This document shows positions 17,989-23,830 of a stretch of 23,830 bases of DNA, one piece after another. This stretch comes from a virus. How positions within the stretch are numbered: position 1 is the stretch's first letter; the number at the start of each line of letters is the position of its first letter. Below the pieces are notes generated by a model, which saw nothing but the letters and a program-made list of their open reading frames with translations, was not told where the DNA came from and did not search any database. Location: the IMG/VR virus record IMGVR_UViG_3300025098_000291, positions 1 through 23,830 of that record; one strand, given 5' to 3'. The translations under genes were made by a program, and so were the position numbers.

Positions 17989-19965
17989 ATGTACCAAGAC
18001 GATGACAATGATTTTGCACCTACACTAGAAAGTTGGGTAATTAATAAATGTGAACATTGGCGTGACCACTACGAAACAAACTACTCAGAAACTTTTGATG
18101 AATACTATCGCATATGGCGTGGTATTTGGGATAGACAAGATTCTATGCGAGAGTCTGAGCGTTCTAAGATTATATCACCAGCTACACAACAAGCAGTTGA
18201 GTCTGCTGTAGCTGAAGTAGAAGAAGCTACATTTGGGCGTGGCAAATTCTTTGATATTAAAGATGACGTACGAGATATACGACCAGAAGATATACAACTT
18301 ATCCGCAAGCAGTTAGAAGAAGATATGCACTTTACAAAGGCTCGTAGTGCTATTGCTGAGTGTATTCTTAATGCTGCTGTATTTGGCACAGGTATTGGTG
18401 AATTAGTAATGGAAGAAACAACAGAGTTTGTTCCTGCTACTCGACAATCCCCTGAAGCTGGTGTAGAGATTATTGGTACGGAAGAAAAAGAAAGATTTGT
18501 TGTAAAACTACAGCCAGTAATGCCACAAAACTTTTTGATTGACCCTGTAGCTACTGACGTTGATAGTGCTTTAGGCGTAGCTATTGACCAGATGGTTGCT
18601 TATCATCAAGTACAACAAAACATAGATAGTGGAGTGTATCTTGATGTAGAAGTTGGTAAAGATTCTTATGACCCTGACTTATTAGATGCTAGTAAAAATT
18701 ATCCTATCTACGAGGATGATATGGTACGTCTAACTAAATACTATGGGTTAGTGCCTAAATCTTTATTTAATGAAGCCATGAAGATGTATGGTGAAGGGGC
18801 TGTAGAAGAAGAAGAAGGCGAAGAAGTAGTAGAGCTATTTGAAACAGAGCAAGGTGCAGAAAATAGTCAAAGTTATGTTGAGGCTATTGTAGTAATTGCT
18901 AATGGTGGGACTATTCTAAAGATAGAAGAAAATCCATACATGATGAAAGACCGCCCTGTTATTGCTTTTGCTTGGGACAGAGTACCTAGCCGTTTTTGGG
19001 GTCGTGGAATCTGTGAGAAGGCGTATAACAGCCAAAAAGCATTAGACACGGAGTTACGTGCTCGTATTGATGCTTTGGCTCTTACAGTGCATCCTATGAT
19101 GGCTGTGGACGGCTCTCGTATGCCTCGTGGTGCTAAACTAGACGTAAGACCTGGAAAAACTATCTTAACTAATGGCGACCCAAGAGAAGTTCTAAATCCA
19201 TTTAACTTTGGTCAAGTAAGTCAAATTACTTTTGCACAAGCTGGTGAGTTACAAAAGATGGTACAAACCTCTACTGGAGCTGTTGATGCTGCTGGTATTC
19301 CCGGTTCTATTAATGGGGAAGCTACAGCCGCAGGTATCTCAATGTCTCTTGGTGCAATTATTAAACGACATAAGCGTACACTAATAAACTTCCAAGAAAA
19401 TTTCTTAATCCCATTTGTTAAGAAGTCTGCTTGTCGTTACATGCAGTACACTCCTGAGCTATATCCTGCACAAGACTTTAAGTTCGTAGCTTCTAGTTCA
19501 CTAGGTATTATTGCACGTGAATACGAAGTTACTCAGTTAGTACAGTTGCTACAAACAATGTCTCCTGATTCTCCAATGTACCCAATGCTTATTGAATCTA
19601 TTGTGGACAACATGGGATTAGCTAATAGAGAAGAAATTATTGCTAACATGCGTCAGGCTGCACAACCTAACCCTGAGCAACAGCAAGCACAACAAGCACA
19701 ACTTCAATTACAACTACAATCTGCTCAAGCCAGCTTAGAAAATATACAAGCACAAACAGCAGAGATTGTATCTAGAGTACAACAAAATCAAGTAGAGACT
19801 CAATTACTACCAGTAGAAGAAGAAACCAGACGCATTGCAGCTCTTGCTAAACAAATGCCTGCTGATGAGTTTGAAAGACTAATTGAAGTAGCTAAATTAG
19901 AACTAAAACAAAAAGAAATTGAATCTAGAGAGGACATAGTACAGTTACAAATGCAGAAAAAATAG
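17989..19965 (+). CDS. Portal protein (head-tail connector)
   Basis: A 658-residue protein that forms the ring through which DNA enters and leaves the capsid. It has no signal or membrane segment. The N-terminal half includes YYRIWRGIWDRQDSMRESER and SKIISPATQQAVESAVAEVE, as in portals of podovirus type. A conserved RPVIAFAWDRVPSRFWGRGI segment lies in the middle, followed by a GEATAAGISMSLGAIIKRHK wing/stem region. The last 110 residues are glutamine-rich coiled coil (about 560-658), fitting the helical barrel seen in P22-like portals. Position directly after terL supports the call. Its stop is 1 nt before the -35 of the second late promoter. Confidence 0.88.
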   Translation: MYQDDDNDFAPTLESWVINKCEHWRDHYETNYSETFDEYYRIWRGIWDRQDSMRESERSKIISPATQQAVESAVAEVEEATFGRGKFFDIKDDVRDIRPEDIQLIRKQLEEDMHFTKARSAIAECILNAAVFGTGIGELVMEETTEFVPATRQSPEAGVEIIGTEEKERFVVKLQPVMPQNFLIDPVATDVDSALGVAIDQMVAYHQVQQNIDSGVYLDVEVGKDSYDPDLLDASKNYPIYEDDMVRLTKYYGLVPKSLFNEAMKMYGEGAVEEEEGEEVVELFETEQGAENSQSYVEAIVVIANGGTILKIEENPYMMKDRPVIAFAWDRVPSRFWGRGICEKAYNSQKALDTELRARIDALALTVHPMMAVDGSRMPRGAKLDVRPGKTILTNGDPREVLNPFNFGQVSQITFAQAGELQKMVQTSTGAVDAAGIPGSINGEATAAGISMSLGAIIKRHKRTLINFQENFLIPFVKKSACRYMQYTPELYPAQDFKFVASSSLGIIAREYEVTQLVQLLQTMSPDSPMYPMLIESIVDNMGLANREEIIANMRQAAQPNPEQQQAQQAQLQLQLQSAQASLENIQAQTAEIVSRVQQNQVETQLLPVEEETRRIAALAKQMPADEFERLIEVAKLELKQKEIESREDIVQLQMQKK

Positions 19966-19966
19966 C

Positions 19967-19995
19967 TTGACATTTTAGTCAAAATATGCTATAAT
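19967..19995 (+). promoter_or_regulatory. Second rightward sigma70 promoter (capsid genes)
   Basis: Perfect TTGACA (19967-19972), a 17-base spacer ending TGC, and perfect TATAAT (19990-19995). The best promoter in the window. It begins straight after the portal stop codon and would boost scaffold and major capsid protein, which are needed in hundreds of copies. Bases 19981-20003 repeat 12764-12786 exactly. Confidence 0.9.
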
Positions 19996-20021
19996 ATTAT
20001 ATATAACACATAACGAGGAGA

Positions 20022-20285
20022 ATGTCAATACCTATGACACCTGAATTACAAAAATATTATGAAGATTATGCTGACTTATTTTTAACTGATGGTTGGAAGA
20101 CTTTTCAGGAAGATATACAAGCAGCAGCACTAACCATTAACATAATGGCTATGAAAGACGCTAAAGACCTGCACATATCGCAAGGCAAACTTGACGTTTT
20201 TCAAAGACTACTCAACTGGCAAAACTCAATCGAGAATGCCTATGAGGAACTTCTCCAAGAGGAGAAAGAGGGTAGCAGTCAATGA
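20022..20285 (+). CDS. Hypothetical structural-region protein, 87 aa
   Basis: First gene after the capsid promoter, with a GAGGAGA ribosome-binding site. The chain is acidic and helical: MTPELQKYYEDYADLFLTDG, WKTFQEDIQAAALTINIMAM, LDVFQRLLNWQNSIENAYEE. Small helical proteins between portal and scaffold are common in T7- and P22-like phages, but their roles vary. The stop overlaps the next ATG by 4 nt. Confidence 0.7.
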   Translation: MSIPMTPELQKYYEDYADLFLTDGWKTFQEDIQAAALTINIMAMKDAKDLHISQGKLDVFQRLLNWQNSIENAYEELLQEEKEGSSQ

Positions 20286-20485
20286 AGCGTATCTATGACT
20301 TCACCTGCTCCAACAACCACACCACAGAACACTACATAGACTCTGAAACCAGAGAAATACTATGTCCAGTATGTGGTCACACCGCAACGCGGATAATTTC
20401 CCCAGTTTCTTTTTCATTAGACAATACCTTTCCGGGTCATTCTATGAAATGGGCGAGAGACCATGAGAAAGCCGCCAAATCTTAA
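20282..20485 (+). CDS. FmdB-like zinc-ribbon protein, 67 aa
   Basis: A small zinc ribbon: Cys9 and His13 in YDFTCSNNHTTEHYI, then Cys28 and Cys31 in LCPVCGHTATRI. The sequence then runs IISPVSFSLDNTFPGH. The layout fits the FmdB family of putative regulatory zinc ribbons, with one Cys replaced by His. It is not a rubredoxin, because only one CPxCG knuckle is present. Genes of this type occur next to scaffold genes in several phages. The role is unknown. Confidence 0.75.
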   Translation: MKRIYDFTCSNNHTTEHYIDSETREILCPVCGHTATRIISPVSFSLDNTFPGHSMKWARDHEKAAKS

Positions 20486-20496
20486 AACATCCACAA

Positions 20497-20511
20497 TACT
20501 TTATAAAAGTA
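20497..20511 (+). other. Short perfect hairpin before scaffold gene
   Basis: TACTTT-ATA-AAAGTA pairs perfectly over 6 bp and sits in the 42-nt gap before the scaffold ATG, just upstream of its CGGAG ribosome-binding site. It is AT-rich and weak. It may tune translation or be chance. Confidence 0.3.
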
Positions 20512-20527
20512 CGGAGTAATTATTAAA

Positions 20528-21346
20528 ATGACACGAATTGTAGAACCCCTAGAAGATAAGGTATCTATTACGGAAGATGAACAACTCGCTGATGTAACTC
20601 AAGTAGGTAATGAGCCTGAACAACAGACTCTTGACTTACAAGAAGAAACACAAGAGCAAAAGTCTGAATTACCTGAGAAGTATCAAAACAAAAGCATCGA
20701 AGATATAGTTCGTATGCACCAAGAAGCTGAAAAGGTACTAGGACGACAAAGCTCTGAAGTTGGCGAACTCAGAAAAGTAGTAGACGATTTTATCAAGGCA
20801 AAGTCACAAGAAGTAACACAAAGCCCAGCAACACAAGAGTCAGACGAAGATGTAGATTTTTACACTGACCCTAATGTAGCTGTTAATAAAGCTGTTTCTA
20901 ATAATGATGACATTAAAGAGTTAAAAGAGTTTGCTGAACAAACTAAACAACAGCAAGTTCTTGCACAAATTAATGCCAAATATCCTGACTTACAGCAAAT
21001 AGTACAAGACCAAGCGTTTGTAGAATGGGTTACTAGTTCTACAATAAGAACTGAATTATTCCAACGCGCAGAGAAAAACTTTGATTTTGCTGCTGCTGAT
21101 GAATTATTGGGTTCTTGGAAAGAACGACAAGGAGTTGTAGCTAAGACGCAAGAGATGCAGGAAGAAGATAAAAAGAAACAACGTAAAGCAGCCTCAACAG
21201 GTAATGTAAAAGGTTCTGGTGAACCAGCAACTCGTAAAATTTATAGACGCGCTGATATTGTCAATTTAATGATTAATGACCCCGAACGATATAAAGCTAA
21301 TGTTGACGAATTCGACAGAGCTTATAGAGAAGGTAGGGTCAAATAA
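20528..21346 (+). CDS. Capsid scaffolding protein
   Basis: A 272-residue, charged, mostly helical protein directly before the major capsid gene, the standard place for the scaffold that guides head assembly. It has an acidic, Gln/Glu-rich N-terminal third (EPEQQTLDLQEETQEQKSEL). A conserved-looking LPEKYQNKSIEDIVRMHQEA segment follows, with a coiled coil after it (GRQSSEVGELRKVVDDFI), then a further helical region. The basic C-terminus (TRKIYRRADIVNLMINDPER) is expected to touch the coat protein, as in P22 and T7. There is no sign of a protease domain, so it is probably a reusable or expelled scaffold. Confidence 0.85.
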   Translation: MTRIVEPLEDKVSITEDEQLADVTQVGNEPEQQTLDLQEETQEQKSELPEKYQNKSIEDIVRMHQEAEKVLGRQSSEVGELRKVVDDFIKAKSQEVTQSPATQESDEDVDFYTDPNVAVNKAVSNNDDIKELKEFAEQTKQQQVLAQINAKYPDLQQIVQDQAFVEWVTSSTIRTELFQRAEKNFDFAAADELLGSWKERQGVVAKTQEMQEEDKKKQRKAASTGNVKGSGEPATRKIYRRADIVNLMINDPERYKANVDEFDRAYREGRVK

Positions 21347-21380
21347 CTTTTTACTTTTTATCTTATAGGAGATATATATA

Positions 21381-22322
21381 ATGGCTGGTTTAGGCAACTC
21401 TAATCACGTCACTCCAACTAATGTGGATGCTTTTGTCCCTGAGATTTGGTCTGACGAAATCGCTGCGGCTTACAAGTCTAATCTTGTAATCGCTAATCTA
21501 GTAAAGAAAATGAACCATATTGGCAAGAAGGGTGATACAATTCATATCCCTAAGCCTGTACGTGGTTCAGCTACTGCTAAAGCAGAGCATACTCAAGTAA
21601 ACCTAATCGTAGGTGCTGATACAGACTTCACTGTCTCTATCGACAAGCACTTTGAGTATTCTCGTCTAATTGAAGACATCACTGATGTTCAAGCATTACC
21701 ATCACTACGTTCTTTCTACACAGAAGACGCTGGTTATGCTCTAGCTCGTCAAATGGATTCTGACTTAGGTGCTTTAGGTAATTCATTAAGTGGTCGCTAC
21801 TACATGGATAGCTCAACTAACTTGACAGCTTATGCTGCTGACACAGTTACTGCGGCTGACGTATTCACTGACTTAGGCTTCCGTCAAGCTATTCAAGAGC
21901 TTGATGATGCTGACGTACCTATGGACAACCGTTTCATGGTTGTACCACCTTCAGTTAAGAAGGACATTCTAGGTATTGACCGTTTCAACTCATCTGACTT
22001 CGTTAATGGTCGACCAGTTGAGAATGGTTTGCTTGGTGACATTTACGGCATCAAAATCTATGTATCTACTAACCTACCTGAGATTGAGTCTGCTGCTGAA
22101 AACAGTGCAGATGGTCGTATCGTAGGTGGTATCTTGGGTCATCGTGACGCATTTATTTGTGCAGAGCAAATGGGTGTTCGTGTTCAGACTCAATACAAGC
22201 AAGAGTACTTAGGTGACTTGATGACTGCTGACACAATCTATGGCGTAGCCGAGCTACGTGATGGTGCAGCAATTCAACTTGCATTTGCTTCTGACGCTAC
22301 TCCAAGCACAGCAGCACCTTAA
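21381..22322 (+). CDS. Major capsid protein
   Basis: A 313-residue coat protein, presumably with the HK97 fold. The N-terminus NHVTPTNVDAFVPEIWSDEI and the following AAYKSNLVIANLVKKM fit the N-arm and first helix. KKGDTIHIPKP, then GADTDFTVSIDKHFEYSRLI, are typical of the E-loop/P-domain in phage coat proteins of P22/N4-gp56-like type. Later MVVPPSVKKDILGIDRF and GDIYGIKIYVSTNLPEI match the A-domain part. A strong AGGAGA lies 9 nt before the ATG. A weak terminator hairpin follows, fitting a high-copy message. Codon use looks tuned for expression (uniform common codons). Confidence 0.9.
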   Translation: MAGLGNSNHVTPTNVDAFVPEIWSDEIAAAYKSNLVIANLVKKMNHIGKKGDTIHIPKPVRGSATAKAEHTQVNLIVGADTDFTVSIDKHFEYSRLIEDITDVQALPSLRSFYTEDAGYALARQMDSDLGALGNSLSGRYYMDSSTNLTAYAADTVTAADVFTDLGFRQAIQELDDADVPMDNRFMVVPPSVKKDILGIDRFNSSDFVNGRPVENGLLGDIYGIKIYVSTNLPEIESAAENSADGRIVGGILGHRDAFICAEQMGVRVQTQYKQEYLGDLMTADTIYGVAELRDGAAIQLAFASDATPSTAAP

Positions 22323-22341
22323 TACTTTAGTGTATATGGAC

Positions 22342-22366
22342 AGGGGTGGGCAACTGCCCCTTTCCT
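22342..22366 (+). terminator. Weak terminator or attenuator after capsid gene
   Basis: Two mutually exclusive GC stems: GGGC-AACT-GCCC (22348-22359), or AGGGG pairing with CCCCT (22342-22361). They are followed by a broken T-rich stretch (TTTCCTTT). It is not a perfect intrinsic terminator, so it could stop part of the transcripts and set a high capsid to tail-fibre ratio. Confidence 0.45.
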
Positions 22367-22383
22367 TTATATAGGATACCAGT

Positions 22384-22593
22384 ATGAGTTTAAAAGAAAT
22401 AGACCCAGTAGAATATGGAAAGCTACTGAGCAAGGTCGAATCCTTAGAAGAAAAAGTAGATTCTATGGAAGCTGACCTAAAACAATTATTGGCCCTAGCC
22501 AACAAGTCAAGAGGTGCTTTTTGGGTAGGTCTAACTGTAGCTAGTTTTGTAGGTGCTTTAGCTACAATCATATTTAGAAGATTCTTAGGATAA
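22384..22593 (+). CDS. Small coiled-coil membrane protein, 69 aa
   Basis: N-terminal coiled coil (YGKLLSKVESLEEKVDSMEA, leading to LKQLLALANKS) followed by one C-terminal membrane helix (about 46-64, FWVGLTVASFVGALATIIF) and a basic RRFLG end. This is the layout of XhlA/hemolysin-type and some holin-like phage proteins. A lysis role or a virion-linked membrane role is possible. Its position between capsid and fibre genes does not settle which. It has its own GGATACCAGT leader after the capsid hairpin. Confidence 0.6.
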   Translation: MSLKEIDPVEYGKLLSKVESLEEKVDSMEADLKQLLALANKSRGAFWVGLTVASFVGALATIIFRRFLG

Positions 22594-22597
22594 GTAG

Positions 22598-23830
22598 ATG
22601 GCGATATACAGAGGCGATGGTGGTGCAGGTGACGCAGACAATGACGTTACGGTTACTACGGTAACACAGAAAGCACTAGAGGCTGAGGCTTCAGCTACTG
22701 CTGCCGCTGCTTCTGCTAGCTCTGCTTCCGCTTCTGCATCTACAGCAACATCAGAAGCTAGTGATGCATCTACTTCTGCAACAGCCGCAGGTGTATCAGC
22801 TACTAATGCTAGTGCATCTGAAAGTGCTGCCAGTGCAAGTGCTACAGCCGCAGCCTCATCAGCTAGTGCAGCGAGCACATCAGCAAGTAATGCAGCGACA
22901 AGTGAAACAAATGCTGCTGCTTCTTATGATGACTTTGACGATAGGTACTTAGGCGATAAAGCATCAGACCCAACTGTAGATAATGATGGTGATGCACTTA
23001 TAACAGGTGCTTTATACTTTAATACAGTATCTAACTCTATGAAAGTATACAACGGTACTGCATGGACAGTATTAACAGGCTCAGGTGGTGCTGAAGTAAA
23101 CGACTTAACTGCTGCTGTCGTATGGGCAAACGTACCAGATGCAAACATTACGCAAAGTAGTGTAACGCAACATCAAGCAGCTTTATCAATTACTGAGTCA
23201 CAAGTATCTGACTTGGGTTCTTATATTACAGCAAGTTCTACTGATACATTGACTAATAAGTCAGGTAACATAAGTCAGTGGACAAATGATTCAGCATATT
23301 TAACTGGCAACCAAACCATTACATTAAGTGGTGATGCTTCTGGTTCTGGTACTACGTCTATTGCTGTTACAGTAGCAGACGATTCACACAATCATATTAT
23401 ATCTAACGTAGATGGTTTACAAACTGCACTAGATGCTAAAGGTACATTATCTAACGTAGTGGAAGATACTACACCACAGTTAGGTGGTACATTAGATGCT
23501 AATGGCAATACTATTGACATGGGTGTTAATGTTATTAGTGACACTAAAGTTGGTCAATGGGACACAGCATATAGTTGGGGCAATCATGCAAGTGCAGGTT
23601 ATTTAACTTCTTATACAGAAACAGACCCAGTCTATACAGCATCTAGCTGGTACACTACTACTAATAATTCTAGTAACTGGGACACAGCATATGGCTGGGG
23701 AGACCACAGTACAGCAGGTTACTTAACTAGTTTTACTGAAACAAACGACCTAACAGCAGCAGTGACATGGGCTAATGTCCCTGACGCTAACATTACACAG
23801 TCCAGCGTTACACAACACCAAGCTGCACTA
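22598..23830 (+). CDS. Tail fibre protein, partial (C-terminus beyond window)
   Basis: 411 residues are present and the frame is open to the right edge. The short head, MAIYRGDGGAGDADNDVTVT, is followed by about 80 residues that are almost all Ala/Ser/Thr (residues 29-110), a low-complexity trimeric stalk of the kind common in phage fibres. YLGDKASDPTVDNDGDALIT and YFNTVSNSMKVYNGTAW then resemble the repeated domains of marine phage fibres. From residue 168 on, several repeats occur, such as WDTAY-WG-H-AGYLTS (twice, 40 residues apart) and NDLTAAV-WANVPDANITQ (twice). It should bind host surface receptors, and its tip is not in the window. Confidence 0.85.
   Translation, partial: MAIYRGDGGAGDADNDVTVTTVTQKALEAEASATAAAASASSASASASTATSEASDASTSATAAGVSATNASASESAASASATAAASSASAASTSASNAATSETNAAASYDDFDDRYLGDKASDPTVDNDGDALITGALYFNTVSNSMKVYNGTAWTVLTGSGGAEVNDLTAAVVWANVPDANITQSSVTQHQAALSITESQVSDLGSYITASSTDTLTNKSGNISQWTNDSAYLTGNQTITLSGDASGSGTTSIAVTVADDSHNHIISNVDGLQTALDAKGTLSNVVEDTTPQLGGTLDANGNTIDMGVNVISDTKVGQWDTAYSWGNHASAGYLTSYTETDPVYTASSWYTTTNNSSNWDTAYGWGDHSTAGYLTSFTETNDLTAAVTWANVPDANITQSSVTQHQAAL
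23099..23185 (+). repeat. Fibre repeat, copy 1 (29 residues)
   Basis: Encodes NDLTAAVVWANVPDANITQ followed by SSVTQHQAAL. The copy at 23744-23830 differs by one residue, while many third codon positions differ. Confidence 0.85.
23558..23743 (+). repeat. Fibre WDTAY repeats (two copies, 120-nt period)
   Basis: WDTAYSWGNHASAGYLTS (23558 onward) and WDTAYGWGDHSTAGYLTS (23678 onward), each followed by an aromatic residue and TET. They are exactly 40 codons apart. Confidence 0.85.
23744..23830 (+). repeat. Fibre repeat, copy 2 (29 residues, at window edge)
   Basis: Encodes NDLTAAVTWANVPDANITQ then SSVTQHQAAL, 28 of 29 residues identical to the copy at 23099-23185. The reading frame continues past the window. 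Confidence 0.85.

Noticed and set aside
20282-20485. Rubredoxin partner for the AlkB-like enzyme
   Set aside because: The 67-aa protein has one CPxCG knuckle plus a Cys/His pair, not the two CxxCG motifs of rubredoxin. It fits an FmdB-like zinc ribbon.
21377-21382. TATAAT just before the major capsid gene
   Set aside because: It overlaps the ATG start codon and has no -35 at 16-18 bp. It is simply AT-rich leader and start codon.
22585-22878. Minus-strand alanine-rich open frame
   Set aside because: It is the mirror of the fibre's Ala/Ser codons, a composition artefact.
22598-22930. Simple-sequence or CRISPR-like repeat in the Ala/Ser region
   Set aside because: The units are irregular GCT/TCT/GCA-type codons with no constant repeat and spacer lengths. 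It is a coding low-complexity stalk.

Overview
The window is part of the genome of a tailed, double-stranded DNA bacteriophage. The virion and packaging genes, the T7-like replication genes and the very tight packing (1 to 20 nt overlaps almost throughout) all show this. AT-rich composition, a phage ribonucleotide reductase, PAPS-reductase-like and gp88-like genes and a membrane alkane-hydroxylase-like enzyme suggest an aquatic, probably marine, phage of a Gram-negative (proteobacterial) host. That ecological placement is inference. No phage RNA polymerase, integrase, repressor, tRNA or CRISPR array is visible. The promoters that can be seen are sigma70-type, so host RNA polymerase probably does the transcription.

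Layout. Leftward (minus strand) arm, 1-12105, early/metabolic and replication genes. In transcription order: small proteins of unknown role, a cysteine-rich gp88-like protein, a DUF3310 protein, a PAPS-reductase-like PP-loop protein, a T7 gp4-like primase-helicase, an HNH/AP2 homing-endonuclease-like gene, a family A DNA polymerase, an SSB with an acidic DAIPF tail, a 5'-3' exonuclease, a T7-type endonuclease I, a conserved 58-residue protein, NrdB, a PD-(D/E)XK-like protein and NrdA, which runs off the left edge. Together these genes make dNTPs, unwind, prime and copy the genome, and process host DNA and recombination intermediates.

Centre, 12106-12811: about 0.7 kb without a convincing gene, between divergent promoters. 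It holds a 50-bp imperfect palindrome, a GC-rich block with strong hairpin potential, an 11-bp tandem repeat and small palindromes built on CGAAG. It is the best candidate for a regulatory hub or replication origin.

Rightward (plus strand) arm, 12812-23830, late genes. Four tandem, tiny, very basic proteins come first. They are followed by an AlkB/fatty-acid-desaturase-superfamily membrane di-iron enzyme, five small proteins, a holin-like protein, a probable small terminase with AT-hook-like motifs, an M15 endolysin-type peptidase, the large terminase and the portal. A second copy of the same strong promoter comes next, then two small proteins, the scaffold, the major capsid protein, a small coiled-coil membrane protein and the start of a repeat-rich tail fibre that runs off the right edge.

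The most unusual item is the AlkB-like gene. It sits in the late transcript beside basic DNA-binding-like proteins and lysis genes rather than among the early metabolic genes. It keeps eight of the nine histidines that bind iron in AlkB and has glutamine at the ninth position. The central non-coding region is the second most interesting item.
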